A stretch of 46,703 nt of DNA from positions 1 to 46,703 of IMG/VR virus record IMGVR_UViG_3300038566_000026; one strand, given 5' to 3'. The stretch is from a virus. Positions 15,331 to 23,573 of this stretch are shown in pieces. Below the pieces are notes generated by a model. It saw only the letters and a program-made list of their open reading frames with translations, searched no databases and was not told the origin of the DNA. Made by a program: the position numbers and the translations under genes. Positions within the stretch are counted from its first letter, which is position 1, and each line of letters begins with the position of its first letter.

Positions 15331-16694
15331 TATTGATCCACCGCGCTATTTAAATCTTGTGAAGTTTGCTGAAACACATTGAATACAGCATTTGCTATAT
15401 TTTCAGCAGTGTCTGCGCCTCCCTGAACAACTATGTCAATCTTGTCAACAACTGTAGAAGCTGTGTTAGAAATACTTTGACCTAGTTCTGGAATAACACC
15501 TCCGCCACCCACTTCAACTAAACCAGTTACATCACCTAAAAATCCAGGTAAGTCTTTAAAGAATTGACCCACATCTAAATCTAGCAGTTCAGACCAACCT
15601 TCAAATATCATTTTAGTTAAGTCCCATACCACTGCTAAAGCGGCTGCAACATTGGTGATAGCATTTTCCCACTCTGGGAACCTTTTAATCATATCTCCAA
15701 GGAAGGAATCCCCGCCTTCAAAGAATACCTTAGCGTCTTCAGCCAGAGCTACGAATGCTACTGCTGCTGAGGCTATTAAAGCGGGTAATAAAAAGGCTGC
15801 TGCATTTGCTGCTAATGTGGCTACCGTAACACCCTTTAGAAGACTTATAAGTGTTATTAGGTGACCAGCTAACCTGAATGCTAAAAACCCTCCCACGGCT
15901 ATTGTGAGAAGCTTGACAGACATTGTAAATTTGTCAATCCATTCAGGTAGTTTTAATTCTATGATTTCCCTATTTACTTTCCACCAATCTGTAAAGTCGG
16001 TGATTAGATCCTTCATAACAGGAGCTAACTCTTTAGATAGGGAACGAGTTATTTGTTTTGTTATTCTCCATAGATCTGTTAGACCATCTTGAAATTCGGC
16101 TGCTATCGCGGCGTCTTCTTCAGTAGTAACCCCTAAAGCCATAGCTTCAGCAGTTAATTCTCTAATAGCGCTCGGACCTTGTTGCAGTAGACGTATGGAG
16201 TCACGGATACCAAGTTTATCAGCTAATTCAATTTGCTGAGATTTACTTAGTCCTTGGAAGCGTTGTGATATTTCTAGGATTAAATCACTGGAAGATTTTA
16301 GATTTCCTTGAACATCTGTTGCTGATATACCTAACAGGCCGAAGGCTTCAACACCTGAACCAACTCCCCGAGCAGCCTCAGCCGCTCTTATGGAAAGTTG
16401 TCTCAGTGAAGAAGTCATACCATCAGCAGTACCTCCTGACCTCTGTAGAGCAAATTGCAAAGCGTCGACATTTTCTACAGTGTCGCCTATTTCATCTGCC
16501 AATTTACCCTGTTCATCAGAGGCTCGGGTGGAAGCTACGGTTAAACCTGTAATGGCTATCGCCCCAGTCACAGCAGCTCTAGCCAAATCTTTAACAAGCT
16601 TTGTAGATTTGGCTACATCGTCTTTAAATTGCGACATCTCTTTAGGGTCATATTTAAACCCTAAGCCGACTAGCAATTCATCGATTATAGCCAT
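15330..16694 (-). CDS. Tape measure protein (short)
   Basis: A 454-residue tape measure. A helical start (VGLGFKYDPKEMSQFKDDV) is followed by a TMP signature region (DEIGDTVENVDALQFALQRSGGTADGM) and hydrophobic segments near residues 245-325 (LLTIAVGGFLAFRLAGHLITLISLL and a later alanine-rich stretch) that can insert in membranes during DNA delivery. At roughly 0.15 nm per residue it predicts a tail shorter than 70 nm. It begins one base into the stop of the frameshifted chaperone extension. Confidence 0.9.
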   Translation of the reverse strand: MAIIDELLVGLGFKYDPKEMSQFKDDVAKSTKLVKDLARAAVTGAIAITGLTVASTRASDEQGKLADEIGDTVENVDALQFALQRSGGTADGMTSSLRQLSIRAAEAARGVGSGVEAFGLLGISATDVQGNLKSSSDLILEISQRFQGLSKSQQIELADKLGIRDSIRLLQQGPSAIRELTAEAMALGVTTEEDAAIAAEFQDGLTDLWRITKQITRSLSKELAPVMKDLITDFTDWWKVNREIIELKLPEWIDKFTMSVKLLTIAVGGFLAFRLAGHLITLISLLKGVTVATLAANAAAFLLPALIASAAVAFVALAEDAKVFFEGGDSFLGDMIKRFPEWENAITNVAAALAVVWDLTKMIFEGWSELLDLDVGQFFKDLPGFLGDVTGLVEVGGGGVIPELGQSISNTASTVVDKIDIVVQGGADTAENIANAVFNVFQQTSQDLNSAVDQ

Positions 16695-16927
16695 TACTTT
16701 TTACCTTTAGGTTTTGGAGCCATTGACATTTTTAAATCCAATAACTCATTCATCATATGTAAATCTTCTATAGAATAAGTTCCGTCTTGTAATTCTTTTA
16801 ACGAGCACATAGGCGGTTCGCACATTATCGGCCTATGTAGAAAAGAATTAACATTGGGGAACTTCTTTTCATCTATAAGTTTACCTTGGCTCTGGCCAGA
16901 AGGCGTTCTGCCAACTGGCCTTTGAGC
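16694..16927 (-). CDS. Tail assembly chaperone -1 frameshift extension
   Basis: A 77-codon open frame in the -1 register overlaps the last 17 codons of the chaperone gene and runs to the tape-measure ATG. The slip site is the heptamer A AAT TTG (minus strand, bases 16933-16927), a perfect X XXY YYZ arrangement in the chaperone's frame. After slipping, translation continues AQRPVGRTPSGQSQGKLIDE and ends in GTYSIEDLHMMNELLDLK and PKPKGKK. No good independent start is present. The product would be a 205-residue chaperone fusion, equivalent to lambda gpG-T or P2 E+E'. Confidence 0.85.
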   Translation of the reverse strand, partial: AQRPVGRTPSGQSQGKLIDEKKFPNVNSFLHRPIMCEPPMCSLKELQDGTYSIEDLHMMNELLDLKMSMAPKPKGKK

Positions 16928-17310
16928 AAATTTCCATAGTTCACCTGTAACACGAACATGAAAATTTTATATACCTCGATTAGGTCGTCGCCACTGAACA
17001 GTTCGTTAAACGATGTGTCAGTAATACGAGTTCCATCTCTAGCTACACCTACCACGCATTGTTTCATCAAAGATACGATTTCTTCAGGGGAGTTGCTTTC
17101 AAACATTTTTGAAAACCCTTCCGACAATGCTTTCGCATCATCTTGATCAGTATTCTTCTTAGAATCAGGTAGATTTGCTACGATGCTTGTTATGGTAGCC
17201 CCAAAGACTTTAGCCAATCGGAACTTCATAAGCATGGATTTTTCAGCAGGCCACTGAGTGACGCTGTATTCAATTTCACCAATAGGTTTTGTTTCTGTTC
17301 TACAAGCCAT
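16873..17310 (-). CDS. Tail assembly chaperone
   Basis: A 145-residue mostly helical protein located between tail tube and tape measure, the fixed place of tail-assembly chaperones. It begins MACRTETKPIGEIEYSVTQWPAEK and has a conserved FSKMFESNSPEEIVSLMKQCV helix. It coats the tape measure until the tube assembles. A fraction of ribosomes should shift -1 near its end to add the extension at 16694-16927. It is separated from the abundant tail tube by a long hairpin, which may help set their relative expression. Confidence 0.85.
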   Translation of the reverse strand: MACRTETKPIGEIEYSVTQWPAEKSMLMKFRLAKVFGATITSIVANLPDSKKNTDQDDAKALSEGFSKMFESNSPEEIVSLMKQCVVGVARDGTRITDTSFNELFSGDDLIEVYKIFMFVLQVNYGNLLKGQLAERLLARAKVNL

Positions 17311-17354
17311 AATAAACTCCGGTCCAGTTTATATAAGTTAATCCGGCCAAGGTG

Positions 17355-17416
17355 TCCTTGAGGAGGCTGTCTAAATTAGGCCGGGATCATAAAGACAGTG
17401 TGACCCTCCTCAAGGA
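17355..17416 (-). promoter_or_regulatory. Two-tier stable hairpin between tail tube and chaperone
   Basis: Arms TCCTTGAGGAGG (17355-17366) and CCTCCTCAAGGA (17405-17416) pair perfectly over 12 bp. An inner pair CTGTCT/AGACAG (17367-17372 with 17393-17398) adds 6 bp, leaving a 6-base bulge (TGTGAC) and a 20-base apical loop. It starts six bases after the tail-tube stop. No U-tract follows, so it is not a standard terminator. Partial termination, RNase III processing or mRNA stabilisation are possible. Confidence 0.75.
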
Positions 17417-17421
17417 ACTCT

Positions 17422-17844
17422 TTATGCTCCGCCTAAGTGAAGCAAATCCAGTCTCTCAACAACAATAACCCACTCTTGCCCGTTAGCGTTAGTTCCGCGA
17501 GTCATACCAGCAGGGCGAGTTATATATCCTTGAGTACCCGAACCTAAATCATTACCTCGGGTATCTTTAAATTGTACAAAAATAGGTACGAACGCCCCGT
17601 TCTCTTGAGCATTGATCAGACCTGACAAATATGAGTTAGAATCTGAAGTTTGCATCAAGCGGAATGTTACTGAACCTGAACGGTCAGCACTGATGGAAAC
17701 AGTCATTTCCCCATCAGTACCGATCTTATGAGCTGCCGAATCGTTTAGGCGATCTAAGTTAATAGTATCGTCACCCTCATCGTAACCCCCAATTTCAACA
17801 CCATTCACAAGCAGTAAGGTGTCTAAAAAGCTATACTCTTTCAT
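17422..17844 (-). CDS. Tail tube protein (DUF3277)
   Basis: A 140-residue DUF3277 tail tube subunit. It has the YSFLDTLLLVNGVEIGGYDEGDDTI opening, the DGEMTVSISADRSGSVTFRLMQTSDSN strand pair (residues 42-70) and the GTQGYITRPAGM loop. It polymerises as the inner tube within the sheath. It follows the sheath gene by 11 bases, the standard order, and is followed by the long hairpin at 17355-17416. Confidence 0.93.
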   Translation of the reverse strand: MKEYSFLDTLLLVNGVEIGGYDEGDDTINLDRLNDSAAHKIGTDGEMTVSISADRSGSVTFRLMQTSDSNSYLSGLINAQENGAFVPIFVQFKDTRGNDLGSGTQGYITRPAGMTRGTNANGQEWVIVVERLDLLHLGGA

Positions 17845-17855
17845 TGTTTATCTCC

Positions 17856-19334
17856 TTATCGCTCAAATATGCCGTTGATTTGGGCGCTATGAATAGCTCC
17901 CGCCCCCAATACCACAAAGCTGAGTCCCGGATAGTTACGAGCTTCTTTGTCAGATTGGTTAATGTCTTCAACAGGAATAACTACTGTCTTATAACCGTTA
18001 GGTAAGAACTCACCATCAATAGTTTCGCCTGGAGCGATTAAGCCGTTACGAACCGCCTCATCAAGAGCGTTAATAACCTGTTGCTCAATAGCTGCTACAC
18101 CTTTATTAGTGTAGGGAACTTTGGTGGTACGAGTTAGTAGATATCCAAACACGTTAGTTTCAATAGCGTTTGTCAACCAGTCAACACCATGTACTTCATC
18201 AAAGAAAGTACCATTTGCCATGAAGGATTCAGCAAACATATCGCTAGAACCTACTTCAATCAGAGCATTGGCTCGCTTACTATCTAGAACAGCTTTCTGG
18301 CTTTGCGTCAATTGCTCAACGGTAATTCCAGGCATCTGTTTGAACTTCAACGTAATGGTGCTGTCGGGTTGATTAAAGTTTACAGTGAAGGCTCTACCTA
18401 CAATGCTACCTGAAGGATACTGATTGGGGAAAGAACTATAAGTGGTCATGGTTCGACGTAAGTTCTTAGCTTTCAATATAGATGCGATGTCATTGGTAGT
18501 AACACTGTCAAGCACGTCCAAATCATTAGAAGTATTGACGAATGTTTTAACCCTTGCTTCACACCAGTCTGCCGCCGCTTCAACAGCATTTTCAGAATTG
18601 ATTGTCACTAGGTCACGAACTTCTTTAGTGAACATTAGGCCGTACCAATCCGGATTGATGTTCTGAATAGCGTTTAAAGAAGCTGTGATTGTTTCTGCTG
18701 CGATACCGTCTACCTTAGTACCTTCACCTTGTTGCATTTGCAGCAATGATGAAATATCAGTACCAGTAGCAGGACTTACCGGAGTCAAGAAACTAATGGT
18801 TGAAGACACACCTGTAGTACCTGATTCAATAAAGAAACGAGTTCCGTCATGAACACAAGTAGCAGCGGTATAGCCACCAGTAGCAACCGCTTGAAGAGCA
18901 GCTTGGATAGAAGCCGCAATATCATCAAGGGTTGTTTCTGTATCAGTAAAGTCAAGACCCGTGATGTCTTGAGCATCACCGTCAATACTGATAGCAAAGC
19001 TACCATCTGCAACAAGTAGTAAGGCCGTCGCATCAGTTACAGCACCGCCTCGTAATTGAGCTGACTGATCAGCTTCATAACGAGTGGATACTCTTAGAGA
19101 AGTGGGTTTAGGTTGCTGGCTGAAATAAGCTGTAGCGGCCTTAACCACTTCAGAATCAGCAGGCCAGTCAGCCGTCACTCCATCTAGGTTTTGATACGAA
19201 CGAATACGCTCAGCAATCCCAATAACACCAGTTTCCTTAGTTACGATGTTAAGAGTGCCGAACCCTGCTCGCGCTGGAAATGTAGCACCGATTGCGATGC
19301 TGACATTAACCACACTAGAAACTGGGATTGTCAT
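17856..19334 (-). CDS. Tail sheath protein (DUF3383)
   Basis: A 492-residue contractile sheath protein of the DUF3383 family. The N-terminal segment PVSSVVNVSIAIGATFPARAGFGTLNIV is characteristic. The central insertion domain holds DLDVLDSVTTNDIASILKAKNLRRTMTTYS, and the C-terminal interlocking domain ends LGAGAIHSAQINGIFER. It defines the phage as a myovirus. It lies between the neck terminator and tail tube genes. Confidence 0.95.
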   Translation of the reverse strand: MTIPVSSVVNVSIAIGATFPARAGFGTLNIVTKETGVIGIAERIRSYQNLDGVTADWPADSEVVKAATAYFSQQPKPTSLRVSTRYEADQSAQLRGGAVTDATALLLVADGSFAISIDGDAQDITGLDFTDTETTLDDIAASIQAALQAVATGGYTAATCVHDGTRFFIESGTTGVSSTISFLTPVSPATGTDISSLLQMQQGEGTKVDGIAAETITASLNAIQNINPDWYGLMFTKEVRDLVTINSENAVEAAADWCEARVKTFVNTSNDLDVLDSVTTNDIASILKAKNLRRTMTTYSSFPNQYPSGSIVGRAFTVNFNQPDSTITLKFKQMPGITVEQLTQSQKAVLDSKRANALIEVGSSDMFAESFMANGTFFDEVHGVDWLTNAIETNVFGYLLTRTTKVPYTNKGVAAIEQQVINALDEAVRNGLIAPGETIDGEFLPNGYKTVVIPVEDINQSDKEARNYPGLSFVVLGAGAIHSAQINGIFER

Positions 19335-19335
19335 G

Positions 19336-19872
19336 TTATTGCACCTCTATATTGAAGTTATAAATTAAGCCGCGAGCCTGATACTCACCCGCCATATCCA
19401 CAGCAAGTATGGAGTTGACGATATCAGTATCTGTACCAACAGCACTTAGGAAGACGTCTAACTGAGCACGTTCTTCCCATCCGTTTTCTAAAGCTTCAGA
19501 TATTTGCCTAACTTCAGACCTACGAATAAGACCTATTCCGCCTGCGCGGAACAAACTTTGCACCGATTCACGAACTAAACCTTGGTGAACCTTTCTGGCG
19601 TTATCTATAGAGCTATCTCTATAGAAACTAACAGACATCATTATTTCTCGCATACCTTCAGAAGTACCATCTAAGTCTGAATCCTGCTGTCTGTTTTCAT
19701 ATTTAAACTGTTCCCACCCTACTCCGGTATCGGTGACAAAATCGACGTCTCCATAGTCGCCTGTTGGCCTTGGTGCGTCTTTTTGCTTAGCTTTAATGGT
19801 ATAACCTGGAGAGGCCAAAAGCAAGTCCACAGTGTCTCTTATAAGCTTATTTATAGTCTCTTCTAAAATCAT
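19336..19872 (-). CDS. Neck/tail terminator protein (LIC_12616-like)
   Basis: A 178-residue neck protein. It has an N-terminal helix (LIRDTVDLLLASPGYTI), then an alpha/beta core with FVTDTGVGWEQFKYENRQQDSDLDG and MREIMMSVSFYRDSS, ending in AVDMAGEYQARGLIYNFNIEVQ. This fits the LIC_12616-family tail terminators that cap the tube of DUF3383 phages. It overlaps the preceding gene by four bases. Confidence 0.82.
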   Translation of the reverse strand: MILEETINKLIRDTVDLLLASPGYTIKAKQKDAPRPTGDYGDVDFVTDTGVGWEQFKYENRQQDSDLDGTSEGMREIMMSVSFYRDSSIDNARKVHQGLVRESVQSLFRAGGIGLIRRSEVRQISEALENGWEERAQLDVFLSAVGTDTDIVNSILAVDMAGEYQARGLIYNFNIEVQ

Positions 19873-20222
19873 TGGTCACGAGCTCCGAATGATGTGGTGT
19901 GACCATAAGCATTCCAGTCACCGCTAGATATAAGTTTGTATTTGAACCCTTTGTATAGGACAGAGTCAGCTATAGTTCCATCCCTGTCTTTGGTTGTGAA
20001 CAAAGGTTTTTTAGAAATAAATTTACGGATGTCTTTATCGCGTTCACCTTCTGGTAAATTTTGAAGTTCGTCAGGTGAAGGCTGCTGTACGCTACAAATA
20101 GTTTTAAATGTGGTGGGAGGGTTTTTGACATAAAGACCATCTACATAGCCACCTGTTGTTCTTTCAACGGTTACTATTTCAGCAGTGTCTGTACACAATG
20201 CTTCTGAAACATTTATAGGCAT
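19869..20222 (-). CDS. Head-tail joining/head closure protein
   Basis: A 117-residue beta-rich protein located between the gp10-like and tail-terminator genes, the usual place of a head-closure (stopper) protein. Visible features are a VERTTGGYVDGLYVKNPPTTF strand pair, a CSVQQPSPDELQNLPEGER motif shared by such joining proteins, and SVLYKGFKYKLISSGDWNAYGH at the end. It overlaps both neighbours by one to four bases. Confidence 0.75.
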   Translation of the reverse strand: MPINVSEALCTDTAEIVTVERTTGGYVDGLYVKNPPTTFKTICSVQQPSPDELQNLPEGERDKDIRKFISKKPLFTTKDRDGTIADSVLYKGFKYKLISSGDWNAYGHTTSFGARDQ

Positions 20223-20674
20223 TAGTCTTCAACCTCAAAAATTATAGATTGGCGCAAATGTCCAGTATCTATTAAAGGAGTACCTTCTCTAGATTTAAGG
20301 TCAGGAGCGATACCATCTGTTATTCTTCCTTGCACATCACTTTGAACCTGCAAGCCTATTATACCTAACGCTTCTTTCTTAGAAATTTCCCCGTCTACAA
20401 TCTTCTTAGACAGCCTTTTGAAGAGCTGTCTATATTTCCTACGACCTGATTCAACAGTAGCTCTTAAGAAACTTCTTTGCGGTATGTTTCTAGCAGGGCT
20501 ACCAAATTCATGAACAGCTCCTACCATTATTACTGATGTTCCATCTGGATAATCGTTGGAACCTTTAGGTAGTCCTACCTTAACCAAATCAGGGCCGACT
20601 AAAGACTTGGCTAGTTTTTCTAATTCTTTAGTAGCCTTCTTAGCAGGTTTTATGACTTTGGTTTTTGACTTCAT
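20222..20674 (-). CDS. HK97 gp10-like tail completion protein
   Basis: A 150-residue protein of the HK97 gp10/neck group. The signature is VGAVHEFGSPARNIPQRSFLRATVE (residues 52-76), followed by a helical part and LIDTGHLRQSIIFEVED at the end. It participates in head-tail completion. The N-terminus is Lys-rich. The four-base overlap (20671-20674) with the DUF4054 gene indicates coupled translation. Confidence 0.88.
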   Translation of the reverse strand: MKSKTKVIKPAKKATKELEKLAKSLVGPDLVKVGLPKGSNDYPDGTSVIMVGAVHEFGSPARNIPQRSFLRATVESGRRKYRQLFKRLSKKIVDGEISKKEALGIIGLQVQSDVQGRITDGIAPDLKSREGTPLIDTGHLRQSIIFEVED

Positions 20675-21066
20675 AAGCAGTTAGCCACTACAACACCTAC
20701 GAAACAAGTATTTCTTATAGTTAAGAATTGTTGTCCATATGTTGTACCCATATAAAAATCATCTAAATCTGAACGGTCTTTGGCAACAACGGCTCGGCTA
20801 ACAGAAACACCCCCTGCTGTCTTAGAAGATATGGGTCCGGCCTTGGCTGAACTATCGCCTGCTTCAGCCCCAGTGCCTACCGTTAGTAAGTGAGCGGCTA
20901 AGTATGCCTGAGCATAATCATATTTGCCGCACCATCTATTTTCATCTGTTCCCATGTAACAGTTTGCAGCATCGTCTAGAAATAACTGAACACGAGCATC
21001 AGGGTATTCAGTATCATCGCTGAATTCTGGGAATCTTATTCTAAAAGTCGCTACGTCTGTCGCCAT
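20671..21066 (-). CDS. Head-tail connector (DUF4054)
   Basis: A 131-residue DUF4054 adaptor protein. It has the typical FRIRFPEFSDDTEYPDARVQLFLDDA start, the YDYAQAYLAAHLL helix and the TYGQQFLTIRN C-terminal motif. It attaches below the portal as the first neck ring. Confidence 0.92.
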   Translation of the reverse strand: MATDVATFRIRFPEFSDDTEYPDARVQLFLDDAANCYMGTDENRWCGKYDYAQAYLAAHLLTVGTGAEAGDSSAKAGPISSKTAGGVSVSRAVVAKDRSDLDDFYMGTTYGQQFLTIRNTCFVGVVVANCL

Positions 21067-21071
21067 TTCAT

Positions 21072-21503
21072 TTATCCTTTAGTAAGCATATATACTAGAG
21101 TTGCGCCCAATATACCCGCTAACCATTTCAATACTTCTTTACCTATGTCTCTCTGACCAGCGATAATATCTTTACTAGATTCAAGCTGATCAACCTTTTT
21201 CTTAAGACTTCCTACTTCTTCTTGAACGTTTGTTACTAAGCGTTCTACTGATGATTTATCACCATAGCTCGCTTGCCAAAGTTCTGTCTCATGCAATCTT
21301 CTATCATGGGTATCCAACCTATTACCGTAACGGGAAAGGGCTTGTTCATGATTATTAACACGTTCTTCTAAGCGAACAACTTCACCGAGTTGTCTTTCGA
21401 TACTTGTCAGTCTATCGCTTATGGAATCTAAGGTCTTCCATAACCTTGTCTCTGACAATTCGTTCACATTAGATAAACCTCTTAAATCCGGCCTTTCACT
21501 CAT
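21072..21503 (-). CDS. Coiled-coil protein with C-terminal membrane anchor
   Basis: A 143-residue protein. Residues 20-120 are predicted coiled coil (ISDRLTSIERQLGEVVRLEERVNNH and a later VQEEVGSLKKKVDQLES stretch). A single hydrophobic helix (VLKWLAGILGATLVYML) ends the protein. This plan resembles small phage XhlA/DUF1515-like membrane proteins. Its place between the head and neck genes is odd for a holin-type protein. It follows a double hairpin (21517-21577), and its Shine-Dalgarno GGGG touches the hairpin base. The function is unknown. Confidence 0.7.
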   Translation of the reverse strand: MSERPDLRGLSNVNELSETRLWKTLDSISDRLTSIERQLGEVVRLEERVNNHEQALSRYGNRLDTHDRRLHETELWQASYGDKSSVERLVTNVQEEVGSLKKKVDQLESSKDIIAGQRDIGKEVLKWLAGILGATLVYMLTKG

Positions 21504-21516
21504 TTGGATTATCCCC

Positions 21517-21555
21517 TTTTAAATTGTGCATCTCATAGAAATGCACAATTTAAAA
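21517..21555 (-). repeat. Perfect 15-bp inverted repeat before coiled-coil gene
   Basis: TTTTAAATTGTGCAT and ATGCACAATTTAAAA are perfect reverse complements separated by nine bases. On the minus strand the hairpin begins in the T-tract of the terminator at 21558-21577 and ends against AAGGGG, the likely ribosome binding site of the gene at 21503. The two hairpins therefore share bases and cannot both use the T-tract freely. Confidence 0.9.
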
Positions 21556-21577
21556 GAGCCTCGGCCGAAACCGAGGC
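21552..21577 (-). terminator. Intrinsic terminator after head genes
   Basis: On the minus strand GCCTCGG/CCGAGGC (7 bp) with a six-base TTTCGG loop is followed by TCTTTT. It lies seven bases after the stop of the coiled-coil head gene at 21584 and would reduce transcription into the neck and tail genes, unless overridden by the overlapping 15-bp hairpin. Confidence 0.8.
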
Positions 21578-21583
21578 AATTTA

Positions 21584-22033
21584 TTATTTGGAAGCTGTAG
21601 ACTTTTTAAGTTCTGCAAGTTCCAGTTCGGCTTTTTCAGCTTTGGCTTTAGCTTCCTTAGCTTCTTCCTTAGCTTTTTCAGCCTCGGCTTTAGCTTTTTC
21701 AGCAATGTCCTTATTAGCCTCAGCTTCTTCTTTAGCTTTATCAGCTTCTTCTTTCAGCTTAGCCATAGGTTCAGATTTGGACTTAGCTTGAGTGTCAGGA
21801 GCCATTTCAAGCTCCATGTCATCAATCTTAGAACCAAACTCAATGTCGCCTTTCTTTTTAAGACTAGCAACATAAGGGTCTACTTTCTTACCGTCTTTAG
21901 ATACGAAAGCTTGCCAGTGAGCATCTTCAACTACGTTAAATCCAGGAGCAATGCGAACTACTACACGGCTCCCACCTTTTGTGATGCACTTCAAATTAAA
22001 TTGACGTGCAGTGTGGTTCATAATCCCGGCCAT
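21584..22033 (-). CDS. Head-associated protein with long coiled coil
   Basis: A 149-residue protein directly after the major capsid gene. Residues 1-65 form a small folded part (LKCITKGGSRVVVRIAPGFNVVEDAHWQAF). Residues 85-145 are a highly repetitive Ala/Lys/Glu coiled coil (KAKAEAEKAKEEAKEAKAK). The repeated DNA is biased to one composition on both strands, producing long false open frames opposite. It may be a capsid accessory or scaffold-like protein. The family was not recognised. A terminator follows. Confidence 0.75.
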   Translation of the reverse strand: MAGIMNHTARQFNLKCITKGGSRVVVRIAPGFNVVEDAHWQAFVSKDGKKVDPYVASLKKKGDIEFGSKIDDMELEMAPDTQAKSKSEPMAKLKEEADKAKEEAEANKDIAEKAKAEAEKAKEEAKEAKAKAEKAELELAELKKSTASK

Positions 22034-22035
22034 GA

Positions 22036-23079
22036 TTAGATCCCCGTTGCGATAGCTAGTGAAAGAGGGTAGTAAATATTCAGACCACCCAAGCGTGAAC
22101 GTCCAGGAACAACAAACTCAAGGTTCTTCTGCTGAACAGGAAGCATTTCCAATTCTACAGGAATCTCAAGCTGAAGCTTGTCTGGGTTACGGTCATAAGC
22201 AACCATAGCGTCAGCAGCAAGCAAAGGGTTGTTCGCAGCAGCACATTCATTAACAGGAATGATATCTTCCATGCTGTTCAGGTACGGGCTGTTCTGCACC
22301 AGATACTGAGCAATGGTTGTATCGCTGTTAGAAGAACGTGGGGTGGACATAATGTAAGACCACTGACTAGGTGGAAGAAGCAAAGTATTACCCTGCTCAA
22401 CCATCTTAGTGGTTTCAAAAATGTCAGCAAACAAATCATTGACGTCAAACAAAATTTCGTCAGGAGTTTTGTTCACCCACTCTGTACCAGCACCTGGATT
22501 GACTACCGCGCCTGTAGGAATGTTAGGGTTGCTAAACAAGCCTGGAAGACCGCTAGTAGCGTCACCAAAGAACGATACATCGTTGACCACTTGTTCGTTG
22601 GAACGACGAGCAGCATTAGCACGACGCTGATCAAGAGCAGCACCAGTCAACTGAGAGGCTTGAATTTCATCTAGGTTATACCCGTATGAAATACCTACAG
22701 AACGAACCGGAATGGTTGTTTCCTTACCTGCAACGTCAGCACGAGGCAAATCATCAGCATAAGCGTTGATAATTTTAGCCGCACCTGATTGGTCGTAGGT
22801 ACGATAAGTGATAGAGGTAATACCTGGACCACCTTCATTGGAAACAGGGAACAGCATACGAGCCTTCAGTTCTGCATAACGAACATCATAACTACGAGCC
22901 TTGATAAGCTCCAACTGTCGCTGGAAGAAGAACGCACCGTCAGCATCGACAATACCGTTATTCAAAGCAGTTACGACAGCACCGTCCAGTTGAACTTGTT
23001 TGCCATCTTTAGCGGTTACAGTACCGATCATGCCGTCAAAAGCAAGGGTAGAACCGTCACGAAGAGTAAATTTTTTCAT
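22036..23079 (-). CDS. Major capsid protein
   Basis: A 347-residue HK97-fold major capsid protein, of the DUF2184-type group. An N-terminal domain with FFFQRQLELIKARSYDVRYAELKARM is followed by a core with VPVSNEGGPGITSITYRTYDQ-like strands (residues 74-95), an EQVVNDVSFFGD loop near 165 and GLPGLFSNPNIP. The A-domain region is LLLPPSQWSYIMS and the C-terminus is PGRSRLGGLNIYYPLSLAIATGI. It follows the decoration protein and the fused protease-scaffold gene, the normal head-gene order. Confidence 0.92.
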   Translation of the reverse strand: MKKFTLRDGSTLAFDGMIGTVTAKDGKQVQLDGAVVTALNNGIVDADGAFFFQRQLELIKARSYDVRYAELKARMLFPVSNEGGPGITSITYRTYDQSGAAKIINAYADDLPRADVAGKETTIPVRSVGISYGYNLDEIQASQLTGAALDQRRANAARRSNEQVVNDVSFFGDATSGLPGLFSNPNIPTGAVVNPGAGTEWVNKTPDEILFDVNDLFADIFETTKMVEQGNTLLLPPSQWSYIMSTPRSSNSDTTIAQYLVQNSPYLNSMEDIIPVNECAAANNPLLAADAMVAYDRNPDKLQLEIPVELEMLPVQQKNLEFVVPGRSRLGGLNIYYPLSLAIATGI

Positions 23080-23093
23080 TATTCAGTTCTCCC

Positions 23094-23573
23094 TTATGCG
23101 CCAGCAGTGGTTGCTGAAGAGTCGATACGAATAACTGCCAGCTCACCAGCGGCGGCAACAGTCTCCCATTGAGCTCCGTCTAGCTGAGTCTCACCAGCTA
23201 CAGCAGCGCCCGAATCAAGAACACCAGTCGCATTGACATAGTTTACTTGATCACCTGGATTACAACCTGAAGGACAAGTCGCCCAGATGTAACCGTCACG
23301 TAGGATGCCAGCGGCTTCTTTTTCATTCCACTGAATAGCTCCGGTGTTCGCAGCACCTTCTTTATCCAGGGAGCGAATGGTGATACCTAAGAAATCAGTA
23401 CCTCCAGCTACCACTTGACGTTCTTTGTCAGTACCACGACTAACGACAACACCAAAACCAATTCCGGCTACTGTTTCAACGTCACGTGAAACAATATCGT
23501 GCGGAGCTTGAGCGTAGACCAAACCCGCATAGGCTTTAGGTTGCTTGATTTCATATGAAGTTTGAGCGCTCAT
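23094..23573 (-). CDS. Head decoration / structural cement protein
   Basis: A 159-residue beta-rich protein between protease-scaffold and capsid genes. Features include QPKAYAGLVYAQAPHDIVSRDVE at the start, FGVVVSRGTDKERQV and GYIWATCPSGCNPGDQVNYV near residue 95. This matches the structural-cement family that decorates or reinforces capsids of DUF2184-type phages. The start overlaps the scaffold stop. Confidence 0.85.
   Translation of the reverse strand: MSAQTSYEIKQPKAYAGLVYAQAPHDIVSRDVETVAGIGFGVVVSRGTDKERQVVAGGTDFLGITIRSLDKEGAANTGAIQWNEKEAAGILRDGYIWATCPSGCNPGDQVNYVNATGVLDSGAAVAGETQLDGAQWETVAAAGELAVIRIDSSATTAGA

Noticed and set aside
17355-17416. Intrinsic terminator after the tail tube
   Set aside because: The hairpin is very stable but no T-tract follows on the minus strand.
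21517-21577. CRISPR-like or attachment-site repeat
   Set aside because: There are only two arms of one inverted repeat, with no spaced direct repeats and no integrase.
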